In this document: positions 7,344-16,600 of the stretch, in pieces
Position numbering within the stretch: position 1 is the first letter of the stretch
How the letters are laid out: each line of letters starts with the position of its first letter
Source: Bacteroidota bacterium
Lineage (GTDB): Bacteria; Bacteroidota; Bacteroidia; Chitinophagales; Chitinophagaceae
Direction: 5' to 3'
Length of the DNA: 17,076 nucleotides
Assembly: GCA_023391015.1 (NCBI GenBank)
Contig: JAEWBT010000004.1
Coordinates: forward strand, 1-17,076
The notes under the pieces: generated by a model
The model's input: the letters and a program-made list of their open reading frames with translations, nothing else
The model's database searches: none
Told to the model about the DNA's origin: nothing
Translations under genes and position numbers: made by a program

Positions 7344-7577
7344 CTACCAGTACCGCACCGGATTTCGCCGCCCCAGCCCGATATACCGCTTCATATTCAT
7401 CCAAAACGCCAGAATCATATAAATGATAATCGGTGAACCGAAGGTGAGAAAGCTGATATACACAAACCACATCCGGATGCGGCTCGTGGCAATGCCCATG
7501 CGCTCGCCCAGACCCGTGCAGACACCAAAAAGATTCAGCTCAATAAAATCCCGCAGTTTGGAAAAATCTGGTTTCAT
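7344..7577 (-). CDS. Small PspC-domain inner-membrane protein
   Basis: 77 residues from the ATG at 7575-7577. The PspC signature is present: an N-terminal LFGVCTGLGERMGI segment (about 16-29), then SRIRMWFVYISFLTFGSPII and a hydrophobic helix over residues 36-60 (ending IYMILAFWMN). The tail after the helix is basic (KRYIGLGRRNPVRYW), likely cytoplasmic. In Proteobacteria PspC senses envelope stress. Short stand-alone PspC proteins are common in Bacteroidota and their role is not established. No other psp genes are nearby. It lies 110 nt upstream of trhO on the same strand. A TATTTTTG -7 box lies upstream at 7597-7604. Confidence 0.88.
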   Translation of the reverse strand: MKPDFSKLRDFIELNLFGVCTGLGERMGIATSRIRMWFVYISFLTFGSPIIIYMILAFWMNMKRYIGLGRRNPVRYW

Positions 7578-7596
7578 GGCAAAAAGGGATTCGCTT

Positions 7597-7604
7597 CAAA
7601 AATA
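7597..7604 (-). promoter_or_regulatory. Bacteroidota -7 box for the PspC gene
   Basis: The minus strand reads TATTTTTG (TAnnTTTG), 20 nt upstream of the ATG. A TTTG lies further upstream (7620-7623) but only 15 nt from the box, closer than the usual spacing. The leader would be very short (about 13 nt), so this is tentative. Confidence 0.35.
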
Positions 7605-7643
7605 CGAATTTAACTAAAACAAAAATCGCACCCCGCGCTGAAA

Positions 7644-7663
7644 AGACAAGGCATGCCTTGTCT
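7644..7663. repeat. Palindromic intergenic repeat, copy 1
   Basis: A perfect 20-bp palindrome, AGACAAGGCATGCCTTGTCT, centred on GCATGC. Its right flank continues TCTAC while the left flank has diverged (AAA), so it looks like a slightly decayed copy of a longer element. A second copy with the same core lies 88 nt downstream. Confidence 0.85.
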
Positions 7664-7731
7664 CTACTGAATTAAACACCCATTTTTTCCGGAAATTCGG
7701 GCCAATTTTTCGGAAATAGAAGGCAACAACA

Positions 7732-7759
7732 GAAGAGACAAGGCATGCCTTGTCTCTTC
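7732..7759. repeat. Palindromic intergenic repeat, copy 2
   Basis: A perfect 28-bp palindrome with the same AGACAAGGCATGCCTTGTCT core extended by GAAG/CTTC at the ends. It has no open reading frame and no target duplication that I can see. Short palindromes of this kind occur as dispersed non-coding repeats in Bacteroidota and Cyanobacteria, probably REP-like or MITE-like. It could also fold as RNA in the intergenic transcript, but there is no T run after it. Confidence 0.88.
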
Positions 7760-7775
7760 ACAAAAATCTAAACGC

Positions 7776-7815
7776 AAAAAAACCCACTTGGAGAAATGAT
7801 TTCTCTAAGTGGGTT
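7776..7815 (-). terminator. Rho-independent terminator of acnA
   Basis: The stem AACCCACTT (7781-7789) / AAGTGGGTT (7807-7815) continues through one G-U pair into GAGAAA (7791-7796) / TTTCTC (7800-7805), with a 3-nt loop. On the minus strand it is followed by a run of seven U residues (complement of 7776-7782). It begins 45 nt past the acnA stop codon. Confidence 0.92.
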
Positions 7816-7859
7816 GGGCTTTTGGTTTTTGAACCTTGGCTTTTGGCCTCTGCCCCCTA

Positions 7860-10229
7860 TCAGTCGTTTTTCTCGCGGGCCTGTTTGCCCTGGTCGGCAA
7901 AGTTCTCCACGCCGCTGGCGCTGTGTTCCGGCCCGATGGCAGTGGCCACTTCTTTATCGGTAGCGCCGTTGGCCAGTTCCTGCCGAATCACGTTCAGTGC
8001 GCCGCCGGCCTTAAACCACTCAATCTGCTGGGCATTATACGTGTGGTTCACCTTGATTTCTTCCGGGTTGCCGTGGGCATGGTGCAACACTACAGTGAGT
8101 TGCTTGCCGGGGGCAAAATCGGTGAGGCCCAGGATGTCGATGGTGTCGTTTTCACGTACTTTATCGTAATCGGCTTTGTCGGCAAAGGTGAGGGCGAGCA
8201 TCCCTTGCTTTTTGAGGTTGGTTTCGTGAATCCGGGCAAAGGATTTTACCAGAATGGCCCGAACGCCGAGGTGGCGCGGCTCCATAGCAGCGTGCTCGCG
8301 GGAAGAACCTTCACCGTAGTTTTCATCCCCCACAACCACCGAACCAATGCCGGCAGCCTTGTAGGCACGGGCCGTATCGGGCACCGGACCGTAAACGCCG
8401 GTAATCTCGTTTTTCACGCTGTTGGTTTCCATGTTGAAGGCGTTGATCGCGCCAATCAGCATGTTGTTGGAAATATTATCGAGGTGGCCGCGGAATTTCA
8501 GCCACGGACCAGCCATCGAGATGTGGTCGGTGGTACATTTTCCATACGCTTTGATGAGCAGCTTCAACCCAAACAGGTCGGTGCCTTCCCACGCGGCGAA
8601 TGGTGCCAGCAGTTGCAGGCGCTGGCTGTCGGGCTTCACGTCCACCACCACGTCGCTGCCGTCTTTGGCGGGTGCCTGATAGCCGGGATCGTCCACGTCA
8701 AATCCTTTCGGAGGCAGTTCGTAGCCGGTAGGCTCGTCGAGCTTCACGGCTTCGCCTTTATCGTTGGTGAGCGTATCGGTGAGGGGGTTGAAAGACAATT
8801 TTCCGGCAATCGCATAAGCCGTAACGATTTCGGGCGATGCTACGAACGCGTGGGTGCCGGCGTAGGAGTCGTTGCGCTTGGCAAAGTTCCGGTTAAAGGA
8901 GGTAACGATGGTGTTTTTCCGGTTTGGATCGTCGATGTGGCGCGCCCATTGGCCGATGCACGGTCCGCAGGCGTTGGCCAGCACAATACCGCCCATGTCG
9001 GCAAAAGTATCGAGGAAGCCGTCGCGCTCCACCGTGTAACGCACCATTTCCGAACCCGGTGTGATGGTGTATTCGCTTTGGGCTTTGAGGCCTTTTGCAA
9101 TGGCATCTTTAGCGATAGAAGCCGAACGGGAAATGTCTTCGTAGGAAGAGTTGGTGCAGGAGCCGATCAGTGCTACTTCCACCGTGTCGGGCCAGTTGTG
9201 TTCGCGAACCGCTTCGGCCATTTTGGAAATCGGCGTGGCCAGGTCGGGCGTAAACGGTCCGTTTACATACGGCTCCAGCTCGTCGAGGTTGATTTCGATG
9301 AGTTGGTCGTAGTATTTCTCCGGCGCGTCATACACTTCCGTATCGGCGCGGAGGTGTTGCATCATGCCGTCGGCCAGTTCGGCGATTTCTTTCCGGGACG
9401 TGCCGCGTAGATACGCGCTCATTTTCTCGTCGTAGGCAAAAACCGACGTCGTCGCGCCGATTTCTGCACCCATGTTGCAGATGGTGCCTTTACCGGTACA
9501 GGAAAGCGAATCCGCGCCTTCGCCGAAGTATTCTACAATCGCGCCGGTGCCGCCTTTTACGGTCAGGATACCGGCTACTTTCAGGATAACGTCTTTAGCG
9601 CTTGTCCAGCCGTTCATCTTGCCGGTCAGGCGCACGCCGATGAGTTTCGGCATCTTCAATTCCCACGGCAGGCCCGCCATTACATCTACCGCATCGGCAC
9701 CGCCCACGCCAATGGCAATCATACCGAGGCCGCCGGCGTTGGGGGTGTGGGAATCCGTACCAATCATCATACCGCCCGGAAACGCGTAGTTTTCCAGCAC
9801 GACTTGGTGGATGATACCAGCACCGGGTTTCCAGAAACCAATGCCGTATTTGTTGGAGATAGAGCTCAAAAAGTCATACACCTCGCGGTTCACGTCTTCG
9901 GCAGTGGCCAGGTCGGCGTCGGCACCGATTTTGGCCTGGATCAGGTGATCGCAATGCACTGTGGAGGGCACGGCCACGCGGTCGCGGCCACAGGTCATGA
10001 ATTGCAGCAGGGCCATCTGGGCGGTGGCGTCCTGCATGGCCACGCGGTCGGGGGCGAAGTTGACGTAATCCTTGCCGCGCTCGTAGGCAGCATCTGCCGG
10101 CTCGGAGGTGTGGGCATAAAGGATTTTTTCGGCCAGGGTCATGGGGCGACCGAGGAGCTTACGGGCGGCCTCGATGCGGCCAGGCATCTGGGCGTATACT
10201 TTTTGGATAAGGTCTAAATCAAAAGCCAT
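7860..10229 (-). CDS. acnA: Aconitate hydratase, mitochondrial-type
   Basis: Interconverts citrate and isocitrate via cis-aconitate in the TCA cycle (cytoplasm). 789 residues in the family order. The three [4Fe-4S] ligands are Cys358 (GSCTNS), Cys421 and Cys424 (ACGPCIGQW). Active-site segments include HCDH (92-95), GTDSHT (157-162), SFNRNF (444-449) and GSSREH (641-646, with the catalytic Ser and Arg644). The swivelling C-terminal domain runs from about 540 to 750. The ATG at 10227-10229 gives a conventional N-terminus (MAFDLDLIQKVY), close to the mitochondrial aconitase pattern rather than the longer AcnA/IRP1 type or AcnB. The protein continues about 35 residues past the usual ALNVIRQ end, into a hydrophilic tail. 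A -7 box (10284-10291) and a terminator (7776-7815) bracket it as a single-gene unit. Symbol naming varies between acnA and acn. Confidence 0.97.
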   Translation of the reverse strand: MAFDLDLIQKVYAQMPGRIEAARKLLGRPMTLAEKILYAHTSEPADAAYERGKDYVNFAPDRVAMQDATAQMALLQFMTCGRDRVAVPSTVHCDHLIQAKIGADADLATAEDVNREVYDFLSSISNKYGIGFWKPGAGIIHQVVLENYAFPGGMMIGTDSHTPNAGGLGMIAIGVGGADAVDVMAGLPWELKMPKLIGVRLTGKMNGWTSAKDVILKVAGILTVKGGTGAIVEYFGEGADSLSCTGKGTICNMGAEIGATTSVFAYDEKMSAYLRGTSRKEIAELADGMMQHLRADTEVYDAPEKYYDQLIEINLDELEPYVNGPFTPDLATPISKMAEAVREHNWPDTVEVALIGSCTNSSYEDISRSASIAKDAIAKGLKAQSEYTITPGSEMVRYTVERDGFLDTFADMGGIVLANACGPCIGQWARHIDDPNRKNTIVTSFNRNFAKRNDSYAGTHAFVASPEIVTAYAIAGKLSFNPLTDTLTNDKGEAVKLDEPTGYELPPKGFDVDDPGYQAPAKDGSDVVVDVKPDSQRLQLLAPFAAWEGTDLFGLKLLIKAYGKCTTDHISMAGPWLKFRGHLDNISNNMLIGAINAFNMETNSVKNEITGVYGPVPDTARAYKAAGIGSVVVGDENYGEGSSREHAAMEPRHLGVRAILVKSFARIHETNLKKQGMLALTFADKADYDKVRENDTIDILGLTDFAPGKQLTVVLHHAHGNPEEIKVNHTYNAQQIEWFKAGGALNVIRQELANGATDKEVATAIGPEHSASGVENFADQGKQAREKND

Positions 10230-10236
10230 TGCGGTG

Positions 10237-10252
10237 AAATTTCCGGAAATTT
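10237..10252. repeat. 16-bp palindrome in the acnA leader
   Basis: AAATTTCCGGAAATTT is perfectly self-complementary and lies 7 nt upstream of the acnA ATG on the minus strand. It is the longest palindrome among the 17 TTCCGGAA sites. In RNA it could form only a weak hairpin, so a DNA-level role (protein binding or methylation) is as likely as an RNA one. Confidence 0.7.
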
Positions 10253-10283
10253 AAGAAGCGGTGAAAGATATGGGTTGGAAGTG

Positions 10284-10291
10284 CAAAAGTA
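10284..10291 (-). promoter_or_regulatory. Bacteroidota -7 box for acnA
   Basis: The minus strand reads TACTTTTG, an exact TAnnTTTG match. Transcription would begin near 10277, leaving a leader of about 48 nt before the acnA ATG. That leader contains a 16-bp perfect palindrome (10237-10252) built on TTCCGGAA. No -33 element is clear. Confidence 0.5.
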
Positions 10292-10460
10292 TTAAAAATG
10301 CCGGAAGGGAAAGATTTGACAGCGGGCTGACAGTTTCTTTTTAGCAAAAAGCATAGATGCCCGGACCAAATATAATTCTACAATTTATATTAGCCACTTT
10401 CCTCAAAACACACTTAACCATAGTTGAAATTTTATACATACAAAAGTTTCTGATTTTCAA

Positions 10461-10468
10461 TACATTTG
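10461..10468 (+). promoter_or_regulatory. Candidate -7 box for the giant surface protein gene
   Basis: TACATTTG matches TAnnTTTG exactly on the plus strand. Transcription would start near 10475, giving a leader of roughly 185 nt before the ATG at 10661, long enough for regulation. No -33 TTTG at standard spacing, so this is one candidate only. Confidence 0.4.
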
Positions 10469-10606
10469 GACACTCTACAAAAGACGCGCCAAAAAAATAT
10501 GTTGCCGTTTTTGGAAAGTTATCTAAAATTTTCACTACTTTCAGCCTCCCGACGGCCAAAATTTGGCAAAAGGTTGGGTTTCTACTGCTTCGCTTTTTCT
10601 TTAACC

Positions 10607-10631
10607 AACGGGGGTAAGCCGAAAGCCCGTT
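10607..10631 (+). promoter_or_regulatory. Leader hairpin upstream of the giant gene
   Basis: AACGGG (10607-10612) pairs with CCCGTT (10626-10631) around a 13-nt purine-rich loop (GGTAAGCCGAAAG), ending 29 nt before the ATG. It is not followed by a T run suited to a terminator. It could affect translation or be part of a structured leader. I do not match it to a known riboswitch. Confidence 0.3.
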
Positions 10632-10660
10632 AAAAACGAGTAGGCATTATTTTTTTTATT

Positions 10661-13600
10661 ATGAGACTTAGAAAAGTACTCAGAACGCTCGGGGCCTCTA
10701 TGGCCCTGCTGTTTGCGGCAGCACGAGCCGACGCGACGACCTGTCCGAATGCGATACCCATCGCTTCGTTGCCGGTGTCGAATCAGACCGTAGTTTGTGG
10801 TACCAGTAATGACATCACGTCGTCCAACATAACGATGTCATGTGGTAGTACCCTTTACTATGGCGGTAACGAAGCGCTCTACACGTTTACGCCCGTAAAC
10901 AGCGGGTCGGTAGAGATTTCCTATAATGGATCGCCCTCCACCACTTATGTGGGCATTTTCGTTTTCGACGGGTGTCCGACGACCGCAGGTACCAACTGTG
11001 TTGGGAATGTTACCAGCTCGGCACTCACCAAAACGCTGACGGTAACGGTAACGGCCGGGACGACGTACTATCTGATGTTCGACACCTGGCCTTCTCCGCA
11101 GAGCCCTTGTCCGGGCACCTTCAGTATTGGAACTTGCCCTGCGCCAACAACGCTAGCGGTTTCCGGTATTACTACCACAGATGCCACCCTGGCCTGGACC
11201 AGCACTTCTACCGACTTCGAGATTGAGTATGGTACCAGTGCTACACTGGGTTCTGCCAACAACTTCCGGACGGGCGTTGTCAGCAATCCCTACACGCTTA
11301 CCGGTCTGATGAACTCTACGGGTTACAACTGGTGGGTTCGGGCCATTTGCGGCCCCGGCGATACCAGCGCCTGGTCTTCGAGAGGCACTTTTACAACCAA
11401 CTGTCTTTCCCTGCCTGCGCCGTATGCAGAGGGCTTTAACACTGGTAGCCTTCCGTCTTGCTGGTCTAACAGCAACTCCATTGGCAGTACCACTGACGCA
11501 AACCTGTTCTGGAAGTTCAACAACTCCAATGGCCAGCCTGATTATGGTCCGGCTACCAATGGACGCGCAGCAGGTACTTACGCCTGGTTAGACGCCTCCT
11601 CGCCGCAAACGGCTGTTGTAACGATGACTTCGCCGGTGTTGGACCTTTCTACATTGGGAACCCCTTATATCCAGTTTGACTGGTTTAAGAACAACACAGA
11701 TCCAACTGCTGGCCGCGCCAACAACAACCTGTTGGTGGAAGGCTATGATGGTACAGCCTGGGTTCAGTTGTTCAACGACACCAGCAACCAAAATGCTTGG
11801 CGCACAGAGCGGATTACCCTTCCGGCTTCTTTTGCGGGTGTAACGGATGCCCAATTCCGCTTTAGTGTGGATAAAACCCTGTCCAACAATTTCTATGATG
11901 AAGTCCTGGTCGACAGCTTCTATGTAATGGAAGCGCCTACCTGTTTGCCGCCTACAGCTGCATCTGTAACGGCAGTTACTTCTTCAGGTGCGACGCTCAA
12001 CTGGACGGCTTCTGTTTCAGCTCCGAATGGCGGTTATGAGTATGAGATTCGCTCTTCCGGTGCTCCCGGTTCTGGTGCTACCGGTCTGGACGAATCTGGC
12101 ATTACAGCTGGTGGTGCCACTTCTGCAAACGCTACCTTCCTTACACCTGTAACGGCTTATACGGCTTACGTTCGCAGCGTTTGCGGTGCAGGTGATTCCA
12201 GCGCATGGGTTTCCGCCGGTTCTTTTACGACTGCGTGTTTGCCTTACACAGCACCGTACTACGAAAACTTCAACAGCGGAACGCAACCGGGCTGCTGGAC
12301 CAATAGCAACTCTATCGGCAGCGCTAATTATTACGAACTGTGGCAGTTTAACGCAACACCATATTATGGCGCGGCCAACAATGGTCGGACAGTAGGCAAC
12401 TTTGCCATGTTGCAGCCTTTCTATCCATACACGGCAACGGCTACGCTGACATCGCCCATTTTTGACCTTTCGGGTCTGGCAGATCCTTACCTGAAATTTG
12501 ACTGGTTTAAGAATAACCCCAGCCCGTCGATGAACAACAATCTGATGGTAGAGGGTTATGATGGCACCAGCTGGGTAACACTGATGAACGATACCAGCAA
12601 TTTTGCTACATGGCGGACAGTAGGAATCACGCTTCCAACTTCTTTTATCGGTGTTTCCAACGCGCAGTTCCGCTTTACCGTGGATCAGTCGTTGTCTATG
12701 GATTATGAGGACGAAGTGTTGCTCGACAGCTTTGCTATTGAGGATGCGCCTTCGTGCTTTGCGCCTATCATGCCGAATGTTACCAATCTTACATCCAACA
12801 GTGCTACGCTGAGCTGGACGGCTCCGGCTACGGCTCCGGCTGGTGGTTATGAGTATGAGGTACGTACCTCCGGTGCTGCCGGTTCCGGCGCTACCGGTCT
12901 GGCTGGTTCCGGAAATACAGCTGCTGGTTCCACTTCGGCGAACCTCACCAGCCTTACTCCGGTTACAACTTACACTGCTTATGTTCGTAGTGTTTGTGGT
13001 GCAGGCGATACCAGTGCCTGGACTCCCAGCGGTTCCTTTACCACTACTTGTGTTCCGATTACCACCCTTCCATGGAGCGATGGTATTGAAAGCGTAACCA
13101 CTACCGGACTGAATAATTTCCCTAACTGCTGGAAAAAGGTGGACGTTACTAATGGTACCTGGCGCTCTTCTGACGCGGCCTGGACTTCTTACAACGATCC
13201 ACGCAACGGCAGCCGCTACCTGACGGTGCAATGGAGTGCCACCAATGATGTGATCATGACGCCAGGCTTCCAGCTGACCGCTGGCACCAGCTATGATTTC
13301 ACTTTCTATTGGGCGGGTGATACTTACAGTGGCTGGGACGGTGTTGTAGGGGTGAATACTAATCAGGATTTTACAGGTGCTACTATCCTAGGTAATCCTT
13401 TCGTTACCCAGTCGACCACTACCTCAAACGGTACTTATACCCAAGAGACGCGCACCTTCGTGCCAACGACCAGCGGTGTGTATTATTTTGGTATTCAGGT
13501 TAATGGCAATGGTGTTCCTTATTATCTGGGCTTTGATGACTTCTCTCTTGATGTAACTCCTACCTGCGTGGTTCCTACCGGCGTAGCAGCTTCTGCTGTT

Positions 13601-16600
13601 ACAGCCAATAGTGCTACTTTGAACTGGACGGCTTCGGCTTCTGCTCCGAATGGCGGTTATGAGTATGAAGTGCGTTCTTCGGGCGCTGCCGGTTCCGGTG
13701 CTACCGGTCTGGCCGATTCCGGCAACACAACCACAACCAGCGCTAACGCAACAGGTTTGACACCTGCTACTACCTATAGCATTTATGTTCGCGCTATTTG
13801 CAGCGCAGGTGATACGAGTGCTTTCACTGTTGCCAGCACCTTTACAACTGCCTGTGCAACAATTACGGCCCCGTATGCCCAAGGGTTTAATACGGGTTCT
13901 CTGCCCAACTGCTGGACGAACTCCAACTCCATCAGCAGCACCACTGCGAACCTGTTGTGGAAATTCAACAACTCCAATGGACAGCCTGATTACGGTCCGG
14001 CATCTAACGGACGCGCAGCAGGTACTTACGCCTGGATTGACGCCTCCTCGCCGCAAACGGCTGTTGTAACGCTGACTTCGCCAATCATTGACCTGTCGTC
14101 GCTGGGTACACCAATGGTGAAGTTTGATTGGTTTAAAAACAACACGGACCCAACTGCCGGTCGCACCAACAACAATCTGATGGTGGAAGGCTACGATGGC
14201 ACCACTTGGGTAAGCCTGTTTAACGACACCAGCAATGCTACTGTTTGGCGTACGGAGAGCATCTCTCTGCCTGCTGCTTTTGCCGGTGTGACCAACGCCC
14301 AATTCCGCTTTAGCGTGGATAAGACGCTGTCTAACAACTTCTATGACGAAGTCCTGCTGGACAGCTTTGAAGTAGCCGATGTGCCTTCCTGCTTGCCACC
14401 AGTGTCACCTGTAGTATCTGCAATTACTACCACTGGCGCTACGCTGAACTGGACGGCTTCTACCTCTGCTCCGAATGGCGGTTATGAGTATGAAGTGCGT
14501 GCTTCCGGGGCGGCCGGTTCCGGCAGCACCGGCCTGGCTGCTTCTGGTAACACAACCACAACCAGCGCTAATGTTACGGGTCTCTCTGCTGCAATGTCCT
14601 ATAGCGTATATGTGCGCAGCATCTGCGGCGCAGGTGACACCAGTGCCTGGACACCAGCTGTTGCTTTCAACACGGCCTGTGGTCTGGTAAGCGTTCCTTA
14701 CATGCAGAACTTTGACGGGGTAACCGCTCCGGCGATCCCGAACTGTACTGTAGTTGAAGACGTGAACACCGACAGCTACACCTGGAAAACCTATAATGGT
14801 AACGCCAGCAGCACTCCTAACGCACTGCAGTATAGTTACAATAGCAGCAGCGCTGCCGACGATTGGTGGTTTACCCCTGGTATCAACCTGACCAGCGGTT
14901 CGGCTTACGAGATCACCTTTAAGTATCGCGTACAGAGCGCTACCTATCCGGAAAAACTGGAAGTTAAAGTTGGCGGTACAGCGACTGCTGCCTCCATGAC
15001 GGGTACAGCTTTGTGGTCTGAGACCAACGCTACCAACACGACTTACCAAACGGTAACCGTGAACTACACGCCGACCACTACCGGACCGGCTTACTTTGGC
15101 TGGCACGTGTTCTCGGATCCTGACCAGTACAATCTCTACATTGATGATGTAGCCATTACAGCGGCCACCACCACAGTTTGTGCTGCACCAACAGGTGTAA
15201 CAGCTTCTTCGATTACTGCCAACAGTGCAGTGATCAGCTGGACCGCTCCAACCCCGGCACCTGCTCTGGGCTATGAGTACCTGGTACGCTCCGGCAGCGT
15301 AGTTGTTACCAACACCACCACCGCTACCTCAGCTACCGTTTCCGGTCTGGCTACCTCCAGCACCGATACGGTGTATGTACGCAGCATCTGCGCCCAAGGC
15401 GACACCAGCGCCTGGTCCACGCCTTACGTGTTCCAGACCAGCGGTGCCCCTTGTACCGCACCAGTAGTGAACCTGGGTAATGACACCGCCTTCTGCGCAG
15501 GTAATTACCTCAACCTCGATGCCGGTAACGCCGGTTCCACCTACCTGTGGAGCACTGGCGCTACCATCCAATCTATCGATGTGACCACTTCCGGTACCTA
15601 CTCAGTAGCTGTTACCAACGCTGCGGGCTGCACCGGTCGTGACACCATCACCGTAACCGTAAACCCAGTGCCGGTAGTGGCCCTCGGTCCGGACGTATCG
15701 ATCTGCTCGGGTAACTCCCTTACTCTGGACGCCGGTACCCAGGGACCCAACGCTACCTACTTGTGGAGCACGGGTGCTACCTCCCAGACCCTCTCCGTTG
15801 CTACGGCCGGTTCCTACTCGGTAACCGTTACCAATGGCAGCGGTTGCATCGGTCGTGATACCATCAACGTTACCACAGGCACCGCCCCAGTGGTAGCCCT
15901 GGGCAATGACACGGCCTTCTGTGTGGGCGGCGCCCTGACCCTGGACGCGGGCAATCAGGCCACCGGTACCACCTACATGTGGAGCACTGGTGCCAACACC
16001 CAAGCCATCACTGTAGCGGCTTCCGGTACTTACTCGGTAGCGGTAACCAACGCCGGTGGTTGTATCGGTCGCGATACCATCAACGTAACCGTAAACCCAC
16101 GTCCGGTGGTGAATCTGGGTAATGATACCGCCATTTGTGCCGGTTCTTCCCTGACCCTTTCTGCCGGTACCCAAGGGGCCAACGCTACCTACATGTGGAG
16201 CAACGGTGCTACCACCTCCTCCATTACGGTGAGCCCGGCGGCCAGCGGCTTCTATGCAGTGAATGTGATGGATAACGGTTGCAGTGGCTTTGACACCATC
16301 CAGGTAACGGTTAATCCGATTCCGGTGGTAGCTCTGGGCAACGACACCACCTTCTGTACCGGTTCCTCCATTACCCTGAACGCCGGTAACATCGGTGCCA
16401 CTTACCTGTGGAGCACCGGTGCCAACACCCAGGCGGTAACCGTTTCTGCTGCCGGTTCTTACTCGGTAGCGGTGATGGCTAATGGTTGTACGGGTTACGA
16501 CACCATCCAGGTGGGTGTAACGCCATTGCCAACCGCCGGTACCATCTCGGTCAATAATCAGTCGCCGACCTACACCTTCTCGGTAACAGGTATGCAGAAC

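Larger units (their letters stand above)
10253..10660. other. Non-coding spacer between acnA and the giant surface protein
   Basis: About 400 nt without a credible gene. The first part (10253-10330) holds the acnA promoter region. Positions about 10335-10560 are clearly more AT-rich than the surrounding genes. Both strands carry short open frames here (72 and 86 codons), but their Phe/Ile/Lys/Leu-rich composition is what AT-rich DNA gives by chance. The plus strand has a TACATTTG promoter box (10461-10468) and a hairpin (10607-10631), so most of it is probably the promoter and leader of the downstream gene. Confidence 0.6.

Noticed and set aside
7644..7759. CRISPR-like array
   Set aside because: Only two repeat copies, each a perfect palindrome, with no further regularly spaced copies and no cas genes.
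7836..9410. A 524-codon plus-strand open frame
   Set aside because: It lies entirely opposite acnA, whose catalytic residues are all intact. Its composition (rich in Val, Gly, His, Phe, Arg) is typical of the antisense of a GC-rich gene.
10357..10617. An 86-codon plus-strand frame upstream of the giant gene
   Set aside because: Rich in Phe, Ile, Leu and Lys as expected from AT-rich DNA. It overlaps a 72-codon frame on the other strand and the candidate -7 box, and has no recognisable motif.
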